The translations under genes were made by a program, and so were the position numbers. Source: JBIOJM01 sp044450785 (GTDB taxonomy: Bacteria > Planctomycetota > Planctomycetia > Isosphaerales > Isosphaeraceae). From it: a stretch of DNA of 64,000 nt. Below are positions 11,465 to 19,636 of this stretch, in pieces. The DNA is taken from assembly GCA_044450785.1 (NCBI GenBank), contig JBIOJM010000001.1, forward strand, positions 36,580 to 100,579, given 5' to 3'. The notes beneath the pieces are model-generated. The model was not told where the DNA came from, made no database searches, and was given only the letters and a program-made list of their open reading frames with translations. Each line of letters starts with the position of its first letter. Position 1 is the first letter of the stretch.

Positions 11465-11785
11465 ATGGTCGACCTGATCAAGAAGGCAATTTACACCGGC
11501 GTGGGCCTGGCCGTCCTGACCAAGGAAAAGGCCGAGGAGCTGGTCAAGGATCTGAGCCAGCAGGCCAAGCTTTCGGAGCAGGAGGGCAAGGAGTTGTTCG
11601 ACAGCCTCCTGAAGCAATCGGAGAACGCGCGCAATGATCTTCAGACCAAGCTCGACGCGACCGTGCTCGCGGTCGTCAACCGGCTGAATCTGGCGACCAA
11701 GGATGAGGTGGCGAGCCTGAAGGCCAAGATCGACGAACTATCGGCCAAGATCGGGCAAGGGCCGGCCGCGGGTACCGGCGCATAG
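11465..11785 (+). CDS. Small coiled-coil protein, phasin-like
   Basis: The start is the ATG at 11465, which has AGGAG six bases upstream. An in-frame upstream start at 11411 has no such site. The 106-residue product has a short hydrophobic stretch (AIYTGVGLAVL) and then charged heptad-like helices rich in Lys, Glu, Leu and Gln. This pattern is annotated in related genomes as phasin or polyhydroxyalkanoate-granule-associated protein, but it is generic for amphipathic helices. The C-terminus is a small Gly/Ala tail. It lies 61 bases after the large cytochrome fusion and may be read from the same transcript. Confidence 0.6.
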   Translation: MVDLIKKAIYTGVGLAVLTKEKAEELVKDLSQQAKLSEQEGKELFDSLLKQSENARNDLQTKLDATVLAVVNRLNLATKDEVASLKAKIDELSAKIGQGPAAGTGA

Positions 11786-11789
11786 TTGC

Positions 11790-12221
11790 TCACTCCAGGG
11801 AAGGCCGCACGTCCGGCTCGACCTGATAGCCGTTGGCCAGCGAATTGGTCATGTTGAACAGCCCGACGATGGCCATGACCTCGCCCAAGGTTTCCTGGTC
11901 CATGCCCTGCTTGCGCAGGGCGGCGGTGTGCGAGTTGATGCAATACGGGCAGCCGTTGGTCGCCGAGACGGCCAGCGCGATGATCTCGCGAGTCGTCGGA
12001 TCGAGCCGTGAGCCAAGGCCGGCCGCCTCGGGATGCATGAGCGTTTTCAAGCTGGTCCACACCACCTCGAGCTGCGCCGGGTTGGTGGCGATCGTGCGCC
12101 AGAAGGCAGGCACGAAGTCGATGTTCTTGGTTCGTTTGATCTCGGCGAAGATCAAGGCGACTTTTCCGGTCGCCTCGTGCTCATCGACTGGTCGAACAGT
12201 AGCGATGCGATCGTCGGGCAT
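11790..12221 (-). CDS. Carboxymuconolactone decarboxylase/AhpD-like family protein
   Basis: The ATG at 12221 is chosen because AAGGA lies just upstream. An in-frame start 42 bases earlier adds a poor N-terminus. The 143-residue product has the AhpD-type redox motif CPYCINSH (CxxC followed by a histidine two residues on), preceded by REIIALAVSATNG, the standard signature of this peroxidase-like family. AhpD proteins reduce peroxide-scavenging partners, while other members act in aromatic degradation, so the precise role is open. It ends four bases from the convergent phasin-like gene. Confidence 0.88.
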   Translation of the reverse strand: MPDDRIATVRPVDEHEATGKVALIFAEIKRTKNIDFVPAFWRTIATNPAQLEVVWTSLKTLMHPEAAGLGSRLDPTTREIIALAVSATNGCPYCINSHTAALRKQGMDQETLGEVMAIVGLFNMTNSLANGYQVEPDVRPSLE

Positions 12222-12281
12222 GGCGGTCCTTCTTCTCGCAGTGTTTACAGCACAGGATACCATGAGGCTGGCATCGATGCC

Positions 12282-12570
12282 TCAGAACATCACGTGCCGG
12301 GCACGGGGAACGAGCGCGCCCGCCAAGCCAGCACCGTCGTCCCAACCGCAACTAGCTCTCCCTTGGCGCTCAAAACTGGCTCTCATTTCCTGCTCGGTCC
12401 CATCCCCCAATCGCTCCCGGTGTTGCCTTGTATTCTCGAAGATCTGCTCCGCTAGGTAGCCACGCGGCAGTGGAGCACCGGAATGAATCTGCATCAAGTG
12501 ATCTGAGAACGAAGTCGCCTTTGCGAACTTTTTCCGGCAGGATCAGCAGTTCGCTGATGAGCTTTTCCAT
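12282..12570 (-). pseudogene. Remnant of a PglY/DUF6079-like ATPase N-terminus, followed by unknown out-of-frame sequence
   Basis: From the ATG at 12570 the first 23 residues read MEKLISELLILPEKVRKGDF and then VLR. This closely matches the opening of PglY/DUF6079-type ATPases of BREX/Pgl systems, where an L...IPE.V.KGDFVL signature precedes LTEGV. The similarity then stops: the frame ends at 12370 and the expected TEGV and P-loop parts are missing. A second frame (12494 to 12282) overlaps it and encodes about 70 residues of no family I recognise, including QEMRASFERQG and GWDDGAGLAG. The simplest reading is a gene truncated after about 70 bases. The match is from memory and short, so it is tentative. 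Confidence 0.4.
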
Positions 12571-12604
12571 GGTCACGATACCCCCGAGGGGAGCGGCTTC
12601 TCAC

Positions 12605-12829
12605 CTACTTCGACCTCTCGCGCTTGTCCTTGCATGTCCCATCTGGCCTTGGTGATCCTTGCGAGTTTGGTCCTTCCAGTTCCTCGGCGGCATATTCCTT
12701 CACCTGGCCGTCTTCCCAGACGATCACCGGCGTACCAGTCTGCCTGGCTCGCTCGATGACCTTGGCCGTGGCCTGCCGAAAGGCGGCGTCGACCTTTACC
12801 GTGAGTGTGTCCCTGGGCTTGTCGCTCAT
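12605..12829 (-). CDS. Small partner protein of the zeta-like toxin (possible antitoxin)
   Basis: This 74-residue protein starts four bases after the end of the zeta-like kinase gene and is almost certainly co-transcribed and coupled to it. The N-terminal half is helical (VDAAFRQATAKVIERARQTG). It is followed by a strand-turn motif TPVIVWEDGQVKEY seen in small proteins that accompany zeta-type genes. The last 20 residues are highly charged. The order is toxin first, antitoxin second, which is less common than antitoxin first. The antitoxin role is inferred from position only. Confidence 0.55.
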   Translation of the reverse strand: MSDKPRDTLTVKVDAAFRQATAKVIERARQTGTPVIVWEDGQVKEYAAEELEGPNSQGSPRPDGTCKDKRERSK

Positions 12830-12833
12830 GTTT

Positions 12834-13433
12834 CTATTCTCCGATGCTGCGTTGAATCTGGTCGAACAGGTCCGCGTCTATTATGGTCAGGCTACCGGCC
12901 ACCTCCCAAGCGATCAGCGCCGGGGCAACCCGCGACGAGTCATAAAGCCACCATCGGTCGCATCGTGGTCGGTACAATCGGAAAAAGTTTCTCAGCCCCG
13001 AGGCATACCGTCGTCGCACATCGGCCTCGGGTACCGCATGTCCCCCTTGAGCCGCCCGGTTGGCCACACGAAGCACGGCCAAGTCGGCGCTCGGGAGCCA
13101 GAGGAACAATAGGGCGACGCTGTAGCCGTCACGCCTCAATCCGTTCAAGAGGCGGGTATAGGTGCGGCCCGAGAGGGTCGTCTCGAACGCGAAGTTTTCC
13201 CTGGCGGCAGCAAGTTCGCCGATCCGCTCCAGCAGGAGCCGCCCCGCCTTCACGTTCTGGGTCTCGGGGGCGAACGGCGAGAGCCCGACGGCGATCAGGT
13301 CGGCGTTGAGGAACTGGCGGCAGTCCACGAAGTCGGGCAGGAACTCGGCGGCGAACGTGGTCTTCCCGGCACCGTTGGGACCGGCGATCACGTACACCGT
13401 GGGCGGCTTGTTCCCGGCCGACTCGTTCATCAT
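12834..13433 (-). CDS. Zeta-toxin-like P-loop kinase
   Basis: The start is placed at tandem ATGs (13433 and 13430). The open frame continues 60 codons upstream, but that part is unlike the family. The 199-residue product has Walker A GPNGAGKT at residues 18-25, an NADLIAVGLSP motif after it, and FAFETTLSGRTY, the arrangement of zeta/PezT-like proteins. True zeta toxins phosphorylate UDP-N-acetylglucosamine and block wall synthesis, but many such proteins are uncharacterised P-loop kinases. A 44-codon frame upstream ends by overlapping this start (AAATGATG), and a small gene follows four bases downstream. It may be a toxin-antitoxin unit. Confidence 0.72.
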   Translation of the reverse strand: MMNESAGNKPPTVYVIAGPNGAGKTTFAAEFLPDFVDCRQFLNADLIAVGLSPFAPETQNVKAGRLLLERIGELAAARENFAFETTLSGRTYTRLLNGLRRDGYSVALLFLWLPSADLAVLRVANRAAQGGHAVPEADVRRRYASGLRNFFRLYRPRCDRWWLYDSSRVAPALIAWEVAGSLTIIDADLFDQIQRSIGE

Positions 13434-13564
13434 TTCGCCGTTCGCCTTCCGCCTTTCTCGGGCGGTTTCCAGTTGCGGATATTGTCGAGGGTCAACCCGA
13501 GTTCGTGGGTGTCGTTCTCCAGCAGGCTCCTGGAGGTCGGAAAGGATGTATCGTTGAAAGTCAA
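13430..13564 (-). CDS. Possible 44-residue leader or antitoxin overlapping the zeta-like gene
   Basis: A short frame on the minus strand could start at the TTG at 13564 and ends with a TGA that overlaps the ATG of the zeta-like gene. Its end is protein-like (ELGLTLDNIRNWKPPEKGG), more so than the same stretch read in the zeta frame. No Shine-Dalgarno is visible before the TTG. The same frame is open further upstream but interrupted by a stop at about 13580. It could be a decayed upstream gene or a small coupled antitoxin. I cannot assign a family. Confidence 0.3.
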   Translation of the reverse strand: MTFNDTSFPTSRSLLENDTHELGLTLDNIRNWKPPEKGGRRTAK

Positions 13565-13576
13565 ATGCGTAGATAT

Positions 13577-13801
13577 TCAGAGGCTCATTGCACTGATTGC
13601 ACGGTATAGCCACTGCTCGCCAACTGCCCGGCCCGCGATGGCAAAACCACGACCCACATCCGCGAGCACTTTAGCTGCATCGAGCCGGTCTTGGAAGTCG
13701 CCGGCGTCGAGTTCGTCCTTGTTGAGCGGAAAACATGACGGCGGTCGATGAGGTAAAGCCATTAATTGGCCGCTCAGACTCGCCGCGCCTGAGGATCCCA
13801 A
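13577..13801 (-). pseudogene. Short hypothetical frame between queE and the zeta module
   Basis: A 74-codon frame overlaps the end of queE by 28 bases and contains a helical stretch (KDELDAGDFQDRLDAAKVLADVG) that looks protein-like. It ends with MSL just before the 44-codon frame at 13564, in the same register and separated only by a stop. The two together could be pieces of one decayed small gene. No ribosome site or known motif was found, and it may be non-coding. Confidence 0.25.
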
Positions 13802-14472
13802 ATGTACTTGTGAAGCTGTAACTGAAACCGCACGTGAAGCCCTGTTTGGAGAAGCCAGTTGGCGAGCTCTTGCGGAGTCACGGAATCGAAGACGCCGCTC
13901 AGGAGGACTGTAAATCGTCGGTCGAGATCTCGAACGCGGATGGTCTCCTCCGTCCAGTCGAAGTCCCGTTTCGATGCGATGACGAACTTGATCTGATCCG
14001 AGGCCTTCAACAACTCAAGGTTCGCCCAGAGATTGTTCTCACACTCTCCGCTATCGGGACATTTCAAGTCCATGATGATGTGGGCGCGCGGGTCGACACC
14101 CTCTATCGACACCGTGCCGCTAGTCTCAAGCAGGACCGTAAGCCCGGCGTCGGCGAGACGGGTCATGAGCTTGAGCGCCTCTTCTTGGAGGAGGGGCTCG
14201 CCTCCCGTGAGCTCGACGAGCGGGCATCCGAAAGAGAGGACCTTCTCCAGAACATCGTCGATCGAGAATGGGTTACCCTCGTTGAACGCGTGTGGGGTGT
14301 CGCACCAGACGCAGCGGGCCGAGCAACCGGTGAGACGAACGAAAACGCAGGGGAGACCGGCGAAGGTTGACTCTCCCTGAATGCTCCGGTAAATCTCATG
14401 CACGAGGAGCTGACCGGCTGCTTTCCTCTTGAGCGGTTCGAGTCGACTTGCCTGGACGACCGGCAGCATCAT
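13774..14472 (-). CDS. queE: 7-carboxy-7-deazaguanine synthase, radical SAM
   Basis: The start is set at the first of two tandem ATGs (14472). A TTG start 72 bases upstream would add an unconserved tail. The 232-residue protein has the radical-SAM cluster motif C50xxxC54xxC57 (CSARCVWC), preceded by EIYRSIQGESTFAGLPCVFVRLTGC and followed by DTPHAFN, all hallmarks of QueE. The LTGGEPLLQ motif also fits. QueE converts 6-carboxytetrahydropterin to 7-carboxy-7-deazaguanine for queuosine or for deazaguanine DNA modification. No queC, queD or folE lies beside it. It sits in a patch of broken defence-like genes, so either role is possible. Confidence 0.9.
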   Translation of the reverse strand: MMLPVVQASRLEPLKRKAAGQLLVHEIYRSIQGESTFAGLPCVFVRLTGCSARCVWCDTPHAFNEGNPFSIDDVLEKVLSFGCPLVELTGGEPLLQEEALKLMTRLADAGLTVLLETSGTVSIEGVDPRAHIIMDLKCPDSGECENNLWANLELLKASDQIKFVIASKRDFDWTEETIRVRDLDRRFTVLLSGVFDSVTPQELANWLLQTGLHVRFQLQLHKYIWDPQARRV

Positions 14473-14544
14473 GGCTACTTCCCCGTTCTTTGGGATTCCT
14501 GTTTCACAATCCGGCCCGTCCGTGGGGCAGCCTGAGACTTTCAA

Positions 14545-14854
14545 TCCCGATCATAGTAATATTATAATATGTTTGAATACAAGATGGTGACGTTCCATTT
14601 TAGGACTCCAATTATGTCACCTACCTTTTGTCAGAGATAGAGATTTCAGAAAAGGCCGATGTAAGAAAAGAGGCAAATGGTAGAGGTGTTTTCAAGTATT
14701 TGCACACAACACAAAAGCTGCCTAGTCACTAGCCTGGATTCCCACGGAGGGAAAACGGCCTAACAAAATGGATATTACGATTAAAGATATCAGCCGAAAT
14801 CATAATGTTAGTTTTCGACTTTACACCACGCTCGGCCAACACGCATGGATGAGG
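14545..14854. other. AT-rich intergenic patch upstream of queE
   Basis: This stretch of about 310 bases is strikingly AT-rich compared with everything around it. On the minus strand a TATAAT-like hexamer lies at 14561-14566, about 90 bases before the queE ATG, without a clear -35 box. On the plus strand a 40-codon frame (14768-14890, beginning MDITIKDISRNHNVSFRLY) has no convincing ribosome site. The composition suggests imported DNA or an insertion scar between queE and the transposase remnant. Confidence 0.5.
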
Positions 14855-15410
14855 CTATCCAAAGACGAACTTCAATCGCTTGCCGCCTAGCCAGGGGACC
14901 CCGATCCCCATCTTGTCGAACCCTGCGGCGACCAGGAGGGGGTTGTGCGCCCGCTTCTGGAACTTGACCACGATCGCCTCCTTGGTGATCGTGATGTTCG
15001 CCGAGGCGTTGATGAAGTCGAGGAACAAATGACGGGACTTGGTGGTCTCGTAACCATTGCCGACGCGGACCGCCAGCAGGCGATACAGACTGCTGGCCAT
15101 CAACGTCAATTGCAGATCGCAGTTGACCTTCATCGCCACTGCCGAGCTTAACGCGTCCATGTGGAAGAAGTCGATGCCGTCCTCAATGCTGTTCTCGATG
15201 AGCATCCGCTTGGCGTAGCGGCCGATGAAGTTGCATGCCGAACGGGTCAACTGGTTCGTCAACAGCAGGGTGGGTTCCTCATGCCCCAAGTCGGTGATGG
15301 TCAACTGGCGGAGCGGGCCATCGTAGCCCTTCAGCGTGATCCGGCGATCCAGGACGCGTGGCGTCTTATAGACACGGGAAACGCTCTCGAGCTCGATCCG
15401 CTGCCCATTC
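14855..15410 (-). pseudogene. Transposase C-terminal remnant (DDE type, probably IS1634/IS4-like)
   Basis: A minus-strand frame encodes about 185 residues without a proper start codon: the first in-frame start candidate is an internal TTG at 15304, and the frame meets a stop at about 15428. The visible part (VLDRRITLKGYDGPLRQ, LLTNQLTRSA, RYAKRMLIENSIEDGIDFFHMDAL) has the layout of the C-terminal end of a large DDE transposase, where YxxRxxIExxxxxG carries the catalytic glutamate region. The N-terminal half with the first catalytic aspartates is missing. The remnant abuts a broken phospholipase-D-like gene, suggesting that insertion and deletion scrambled this locus. Confidence 0.7.
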
Positions 15411-15419
15411 CGTCGTCGC

Positions 15420-15701
15420 CGCTCTGCTCACGGCGTCAGAGGCCGAAAAGGGCCATCGGGAGACGCAATCCGTTGAAAAGGAGCAGCGGGCCAGGGATTC
15501 CGGCGGCAAGCTGGGTAGCCTCCACGTCAAATGCGTGGTCGCCGACGGTCGCTGGTTATTCCTGTCGAGCGCGGATTTGACGGACTATGCGTTTACAATC
15601 AACATGGAGCTGGGGTTGCTGATCACGGGGGAGATTTACCCAATCGCATCGAACGCCATTTCGACCGGCTCATCGATCTAGGAACACCTGAGAAACTATG
15701 A
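15420..15701 (+). pseudogene. Phospholipase-D-like protein C-terminal remnant (DrmC-like), frameshifted
   Basis: In the first frame the residues GSLHVKCVVADGRWLFLSSADLTDYA and NMELGLLI are visible. These form a PLD-family HxK...D motif with the SSA-LT sequence typical of the second HKD half. The frame then changes at the G run 15624-15631: the original frame ends in noise at 15681, while the neighbouring frame continues as GGDLPNRIERHFDRLIDLGT and ends at 15701. One lost G would explain this. The upstream HKD half is missing and the transposase remnant begins instead. The pattern resembles DrmC of DISARM defence systems, but other PLD nucleases share it. Confidence 0.62.
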
Positions 15702-15736
15702 CATATCTACGATTAACAGCCCACTCATGATGCTTG

Positions 15737-17338
15737 CTAATGCTTCGGCCCGGGCGCGACCAGTGGACCCAAGAGCGGCAGCATCGTCCCGAGAAACAAA
15801 ACGACCAAGACGATGATCGGCGCCATCATCCCCAGGCTCAGGCCGTCAAAGAGAGCACGGATCAGCGGGGGCAAGAGCACCAAAGAAGGGATCGAACAGA
15901 GAACCGTTGCGACCCAGGCCGGAGCCGATCCTGGCCGCAACCGGACCGATATGCCCAGGCCCAGCAGTCCAGAAAGGGCCGGCCAGACGAATAGATAGCT
16001 GGCGCCGGGAAGCCAAAGTGCGGTGGCGAGCGACAGGATGACCCACCAGAAGAATGCGCCGAGGCAAAGCGCCTCCGGCGATCGCCGGCTTCCCGACCAG
16101 CGCTCCACGAGCAGGGTCACCGCCGTCGTGAGGGCAGCGAACCCGGTCAAGATCGGCACGTCGAACTTCTGCCAAGGGAAGTCAGCTCCGTCGAAAAGCC
16201 CCCGCAGTACGTACCAGAGGATCCACACGGTGGCGAGAGACGCCCACATCGCCACGAAGAAGATGCCGGCACCAGCCACCAGGTCGACAAGCCGCATGCG
16301 CCCGGTCCGCACGCTGATGATGGCTACCAGCAGGAAAAGCACAGCCGCGGCGAGAGCCAGCGGCAAGACCCTTTCCATCGCGTAAGACACCACGACCCGG
16401 CTCAGGATCGAGGTATAGATCACATCGTTGCGTTTTGTGTTGTCGAGGTCGAGCCGGCCGAGTTGCCGGGCCGTCGCCAGCGCATTTTCACCTTGATGCT
16501 GAAGGGTGCGCGGATCGAGGTTCTCCGGTGTGTCCTCCGGTGAGTGGTAAAAGGCCAGCCCCGCGCTGAAGGTGAAGTTCAAGCCTCCCATCCCGGCTCG
16601 CTTGAAGATCGTCAGGTCAGTGTCATTGGGCAGGATTCGGTAGATATCCATGCTCAGTGAGGTAGCCAGCGGGTGGGGTGCAGCCCGCGCGTACTGGCGA
16701 ACCAACCAGCCGTTCCCCTCGCTCGTCTCGAACATGATCGATGGACCGGAATTGCCGCGCGCGTCGAAGTTGAGCACGACGCCGGTCTCCTTGGCCCAGG
16801 GATGCTCGTCGACAAACAACCGCGAGCCGTGGAAGCCGTTCTCCTCACCGTCATCAAAGAGCACGATCACGTCGCGGTCAAGCAGTGGGCTGGCTTTCAG
16901 GGCGCGCAAGGTCTCGAGCACCACGACCACGCCCGAGGCGTCATCACTCGCGCCGGGGCCGACGGGAACCGAATCGTAGTGGGCGCAGAGCAGCAGGGCT
17001 TTCTTACCCGGCGGGCCTTGTCCCTTGAGCCGCGTGAGGACGTTTCGCGCCGGCGAATCTGAGCTCTTGGGCGACTGGATCTCGGGTACAAGTCCGAGCT
17101 CCGCCAATTTCTGGACCAGGACCCCCCGAACGCGGTCCGCTTCCGGAGAGCCCATGGGGTGTGGCGCGCGGGCGATCGCCTCGACCTGCTTCTGGGCGCG
17201 ACCTGCGGCAAATTGGTCGGCAGGGGCGTCGGCCGGCTGGGCGGGAGGAGGCTTCTGCGCGTCGATTCCGAACCAGGAAACGGCGATCACCCAGGCGACG
17301 GCTACCCAAGACAGCCAGCGACGATCGTGCTCGTTCAT
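15737..17338 (-). CDS. M28-family metallopeptidase with C-terminal membrane domain
   Basis: The 533-residue protein begins with a hydrophobic N-terminal signal or anchor (about 7-24) and then has an M28 (aminopeptidase Y/S) domain at about 45-300. Its zinc-ligand motifs are CAHYDSVPVGPGASDDASG, the catalytic and ligand pair DDGEENGFHGS, and later YHSPEDTPENLD. From about 315 to 525 there are roughly six to eight hydrophobic segments, the layout of ERMP1-like and vacuolar M28 proteins. It probably removes residues from peptides outside the cytoplasmic membrane. A short 60-codon frame lies 18 bases upstream. Confidence 0.88.
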   Translation of the reverse strand: MNEHDRRWLSWVAVAWVIAVSWFGIDAQKPPPAQPADAPADQFAAGRAQKQVEAIARAPHPMGSPEADRVRGVLVQKLAELGLVPEIQSPKSSDSPARNVLTRLKGQGPPGKKALLLCAHYDSVPVGPGASDDASGVVVVLETLRALKASPLLDRDVIVLFDDGEENGFHGSRLFVDEHPWAKETGVVLNFDARGNSGPSIMFETSEGNGWLVRQYARAAPHPLATSLSMDIYRILPNDTDLTIFKRAGMGGLNFTFSAGLAFYHSPEDTPENLDPRTLQHQGENALATARQLGRLDLDNTKRNDVIYTSILSRVVVSYAMERVLPLALAAAVLFLLVAIISVRTGRMRLVDLVAGAGIFFVAMWASLATVWILWYVLRGLFDGADFPWQKFDVPILTGFAALTTAVTLLVERWSGSRRSPEALCLGAFFWWVILSLATALWLPGASYLFVWPALSGLLGLGISVRLRPGSAPAWVATVLCSIPSLVLLPPLIRALFDGLSLGMMAPIIVLVVLFLGTMLPLLGPLVAPGPKH

Positions 17339-17356
17339 GTCGTCTACCGCACTGGT

Positions 17357-17539
17357 TCATCCCTCGATGGCCGATCGCCACCGCCTCGGGACAGCTTCCC
17401 AGGCAGATTGACAGGTCGATTCGAGCGCGACGGGAACGTGCCCGCCCGCTTTGAGGCACAGGGGCATCTCCGGCTGAGCGTCGCCGACGGCCACAGGCTC
17501 GACGAAGGCGCGCACGCCCATCTCCGCTTCGTATTTCAT
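17357..17539 (-). CDS. Small hypothetical protein upstream of the M28 peptidase
   Basis: A 60-codon frame with strong GC third-position bias ends 18 bases before the peptidase start. Residues 24-55 (PEMPLCLKAGGHVPVALEST, then CQSAWEAVPRRW) resemble the C-terminal tail of planctomycete hypothetical proteins with a PDMPLFL...YVPVPLE-T...AWE pattern. It may therefore be a small free-standing member or the last fragment of a lost gene. No enzyme motif is present. I have no firm family name. Confidence 0.4.
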   Translation of the reverse strand: MKYEAEMGVRAFVEPVAVGDAQPEMPLCLKAGGHVPVALESTCQSAWEAVPRRWRSAIEG

Positions 17540-17687
17540 CGCTACGCAAACGGTCCACCGGCAAGCAGACAGGCGCAGGCGGATTGTGCTGAAGCGTCTT
17601 AACTTGACGGACGTGTCGGGTCAAATCTATCGTGTCGTTGGCTTTATCGGTGGATGCGTCGTCAGTTGTGTTTCGACAGAGGTGCTC

Positions 17688-18647
17688 ATGCGCCTTGGTT
17701 CACCAGGTTCCGGACCACGGCGACGGCTTCGGCGCTGGACAATCGCCGTTGCGACCGTCCTGGTTATCTGGCTGCTGATCTCTTCGGCGGTGGCTTTTCG
17801 TCTTACCCGGCGCCCCCAGTTGCGATTCGAAGAGCCAGCGCCGCGAGTGGCCTGGGGTCCGCTCGAGAACCATCGCATCAAGACGAGCGACGGCCAGGAG
17901 ATCGGCGCGTGGTTTGTTGATGGTCGCGACGACGCCCCGAGCGTGCTTGTGCTTCACGGCAATCGAGGGAGCCGCCGCAACAGCCTGAGCCGGGCCGAGA
18001 TGTTTGTATCCCAGGGATACGCCGTGCTGATGCTTTCGCTTCGAGCTCACGGCGATTCCACGGGCGATTACCACGACATCGGCTTCAGCGCTCGCCGGGA
18101 TGTCTGTGCCGCGATTGAGTTCCTTGAAACTCATCGCGCCGGCCAGCCGGTGCTGATCGTAGGCACGTCGATGGGAGCAGCCGCGGCAATCTTTGCCGCC
18201 GGCGAGCTCGGTCACCGGGTCCAGGGTTACGTCCTGGAAAGTCCCTACCAGGACTTGAAGATCGCGACGTGGAATCGAACCGAGGTCTACTTACCCGCTG
18301 TGCTCAGCCATGTCGCCTATACGGGCTTGAGGATTGTCGGTCCTCTCTTTCTGCCTGACCTGGAGAAGATTTCACCACTCAAGGCGATTGCTGGAATTCC
18401 CAACGACGTGCCGGTCCTGATCCTGGCGGGCGACGCCGATCGCCTGGCTCGTCCAGAGGAAGCACAGGCCCTCCATCGCGAAGTCGCAGCACACGGCCGG
18501 TTACTGCTCTTTCCGGGTGCCGGACATGGCGACCTGTTCAGATCCGCGCCGGTCCTTTATGCGCGCACGGTCCTTGATTTCTGCGGCGAGATCTCAAACT
18601 TTGCCCAGATCAGCTCATTAAACAGCTTGCTGGACCGGGATGAGTAG
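17688..18647 (+). CDS. Membrane-anchored alpha/beta hydrolase
   Basis: The ATG at 17688 is chosen because AGAGG ends five bases upstream and the residues before it, in the longer open frame, are not family-like. The 319-residue protein has one N-terminal membrane segment (about 17-38) and an alpha/beta-hydrolase fold: oxyanion motif HGNRG (90-94), nucleophile elbow GTSMGA with Ser161, an acid in ILAGDADRLA and a histidine in GAGHGD. This matches the BAAT/acyl-CoA hydrolase or YfhR-like lipase group. The catalytic part probably faces the periplasm. The substrate is unknown. Confidence 0.87.
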   Translation: MRLGSPGSGPRRRLRRWTIAVATVLVIWLLISSAVAFRLTRRPQLRFEEPAPRVAWGPLENHRIKTSDGQEIGAWFVDGRDDAPSVLVLHGNRGSRRNSLSRAEMFVSQGYAVLMLSLRAHGDSTGDYHDIGFSARRDVCAAIEFLETHRAGQPVLIVGTSMGAAAAIFAAGELGHRVQGYVLESPYQDLKIATWNRTEVYLPAVLSHVAYTGLRIVGPLFLPDLEKISPLKAIAGIPNDVPVLILAGDADRLARPEEAQALHREVAAHGRLLLFPGAGHGDLFRSAPVLYARTVLDFCGEISNFAQISSLNSLLDRDE

Positions 18648-18665
18648 ACAGTTGTTGGGGAGCGA

Positions 18666-19628
18666 TCAAGTCCTCGGCCGCGATCCCCGTCCCTTGCCGC
18701 CGGCTAACGGATCGGCGCCGCCGTCCAAGGGCTGGCCGGCCTTAGTGGCGTCGAGCCGGGCCTGGATCGCCGCGGCGTAGTCAGGCGAGAGCTCGAAGCC
18801 GACGAACCGCCGGTCCAGCTTCTTGGCGACAGCCAGCGTGGTGCCACTGCCTCCGAACGGGTCGAGGACGACCTCAGCAGGGTTTGAGCACGCGCGGATG
18901 ATCCGGCCCAAGACCTGTTCGGGCATCTGACAGCCGTGCCAGCCCGCGCGCTCCTTGAACGTGCCGCAGACGCGCGGGACGTACCAGGTGTCACTCTCGG
19001 GGGTGAATCCGTCGGGGACATCCTGCGGGCGGAGAATCCAGGTGTCGTCCGGCAACCGTCCCTCGGGGTTGGCCCGCGCGTCGAAGTAGATTAACTGCCG
19101 CGCCGACGGGACGCGGATCTCACGGTCGTTGAAAGTAAAACGTTTGGGGTCCTTCACGAAGTGAAACAGGTGAGCGTGACTGCGCGCAAATTTCTTGGTG
19201 CAGTGGACCCCAAACGTATAGTACCAAATCACCCAGCTTCGCAGCGACAAGCCCAGCTCGCGGTGAAACAAGACCTTCAACTCGGCGGCGAACTCGTCGC
19301 CGATTGCTAGCCAGAACGCGCCACTCGGCTTGAGGACACGCACGACCTCACGGCCCCAGGCCAGGCTCCAGTCGATGTAGGCATCGGCGTCGCGCCGGTC
19401 GTCGTAGATATCGTAATCATAGCCGATATTAAACGGAGGGTCGGCGAAAATCAGGTCGATCGTCCCGGCCTCGAGCATGGGGAAAAGCTTGAGGCAGTCA
19501 CCTGTGTGCAACCGATCGAGCTCCAGTGGGGAGGTGGGGTGGAGCGCAGAGGGTGGGTTGTGAGGTCCGGGAGGATCAAGGTCCAGGTCAGAGTTCGGGT
19601 TCGGGAGGCGGCCAGGGTTGGAAGACAT
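18666..19628 (-). CDS. DNA N4/N6 methyltransferase, beta-class order
   Basis: The ATG at 19628 starts eight bases after the stop of the sigma-54 activator. A TTG at 19640 that overlaps that stop is an alternative. The 320-residue protein has the catalytic motif IV DPPF at 63-66 ([12 protein letters not shown]) and, far downstream, the SAM-binding motif [10 protein letters not shown] at about 255. Motif IV before motif I is the order of beta-class enzymes such as CcrM and HinfI-type methyltransferases, which methylate adenine N6 or cytosine N4. No restriction enzyme lies next to it, so it may be a solitary regulatory methyltransferase. It is in an operon with a transcription activator. Confidence 0.9.
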   Translation of the reverse strand: MSSNPGRLPNPNSDLDLDPPGPHNPPSALHPTSPLELDRLHTGDCLKLFPMLEAGTIDLIFADPPFNIGYDYDIYDDRRDADAYIDWSLAWGREVVRVLKPSGAFWLAIGDEFAAELKVLFHRELGLSLRSWVIWYYTFGVHCTKKFARSHAHLFHFVKDPKRFTFNDREIRVPSARQLIYFDARANPEGRLPDDTWILRPQDVPDGFTPESDTWYVPRVCGTFKERAGWHGCQMPEQVLGRIIRACSNPAEVVLDPFGGSGTTLAVAKKLDRRFVGFELSPDYAAAIQARLDATKAGQPLDGGADPLAGGKGRGSRPRT

Positions 19629-19636
19629 CGGGTGGT

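Noticed and set aside
14473..14553. Possible preQ1 riboswitch in the queE leader
   Set aside because: The leader shows only a weak GGGATT/AATCCC pairing and none of the preQ1 aptamer sequence I would expect.
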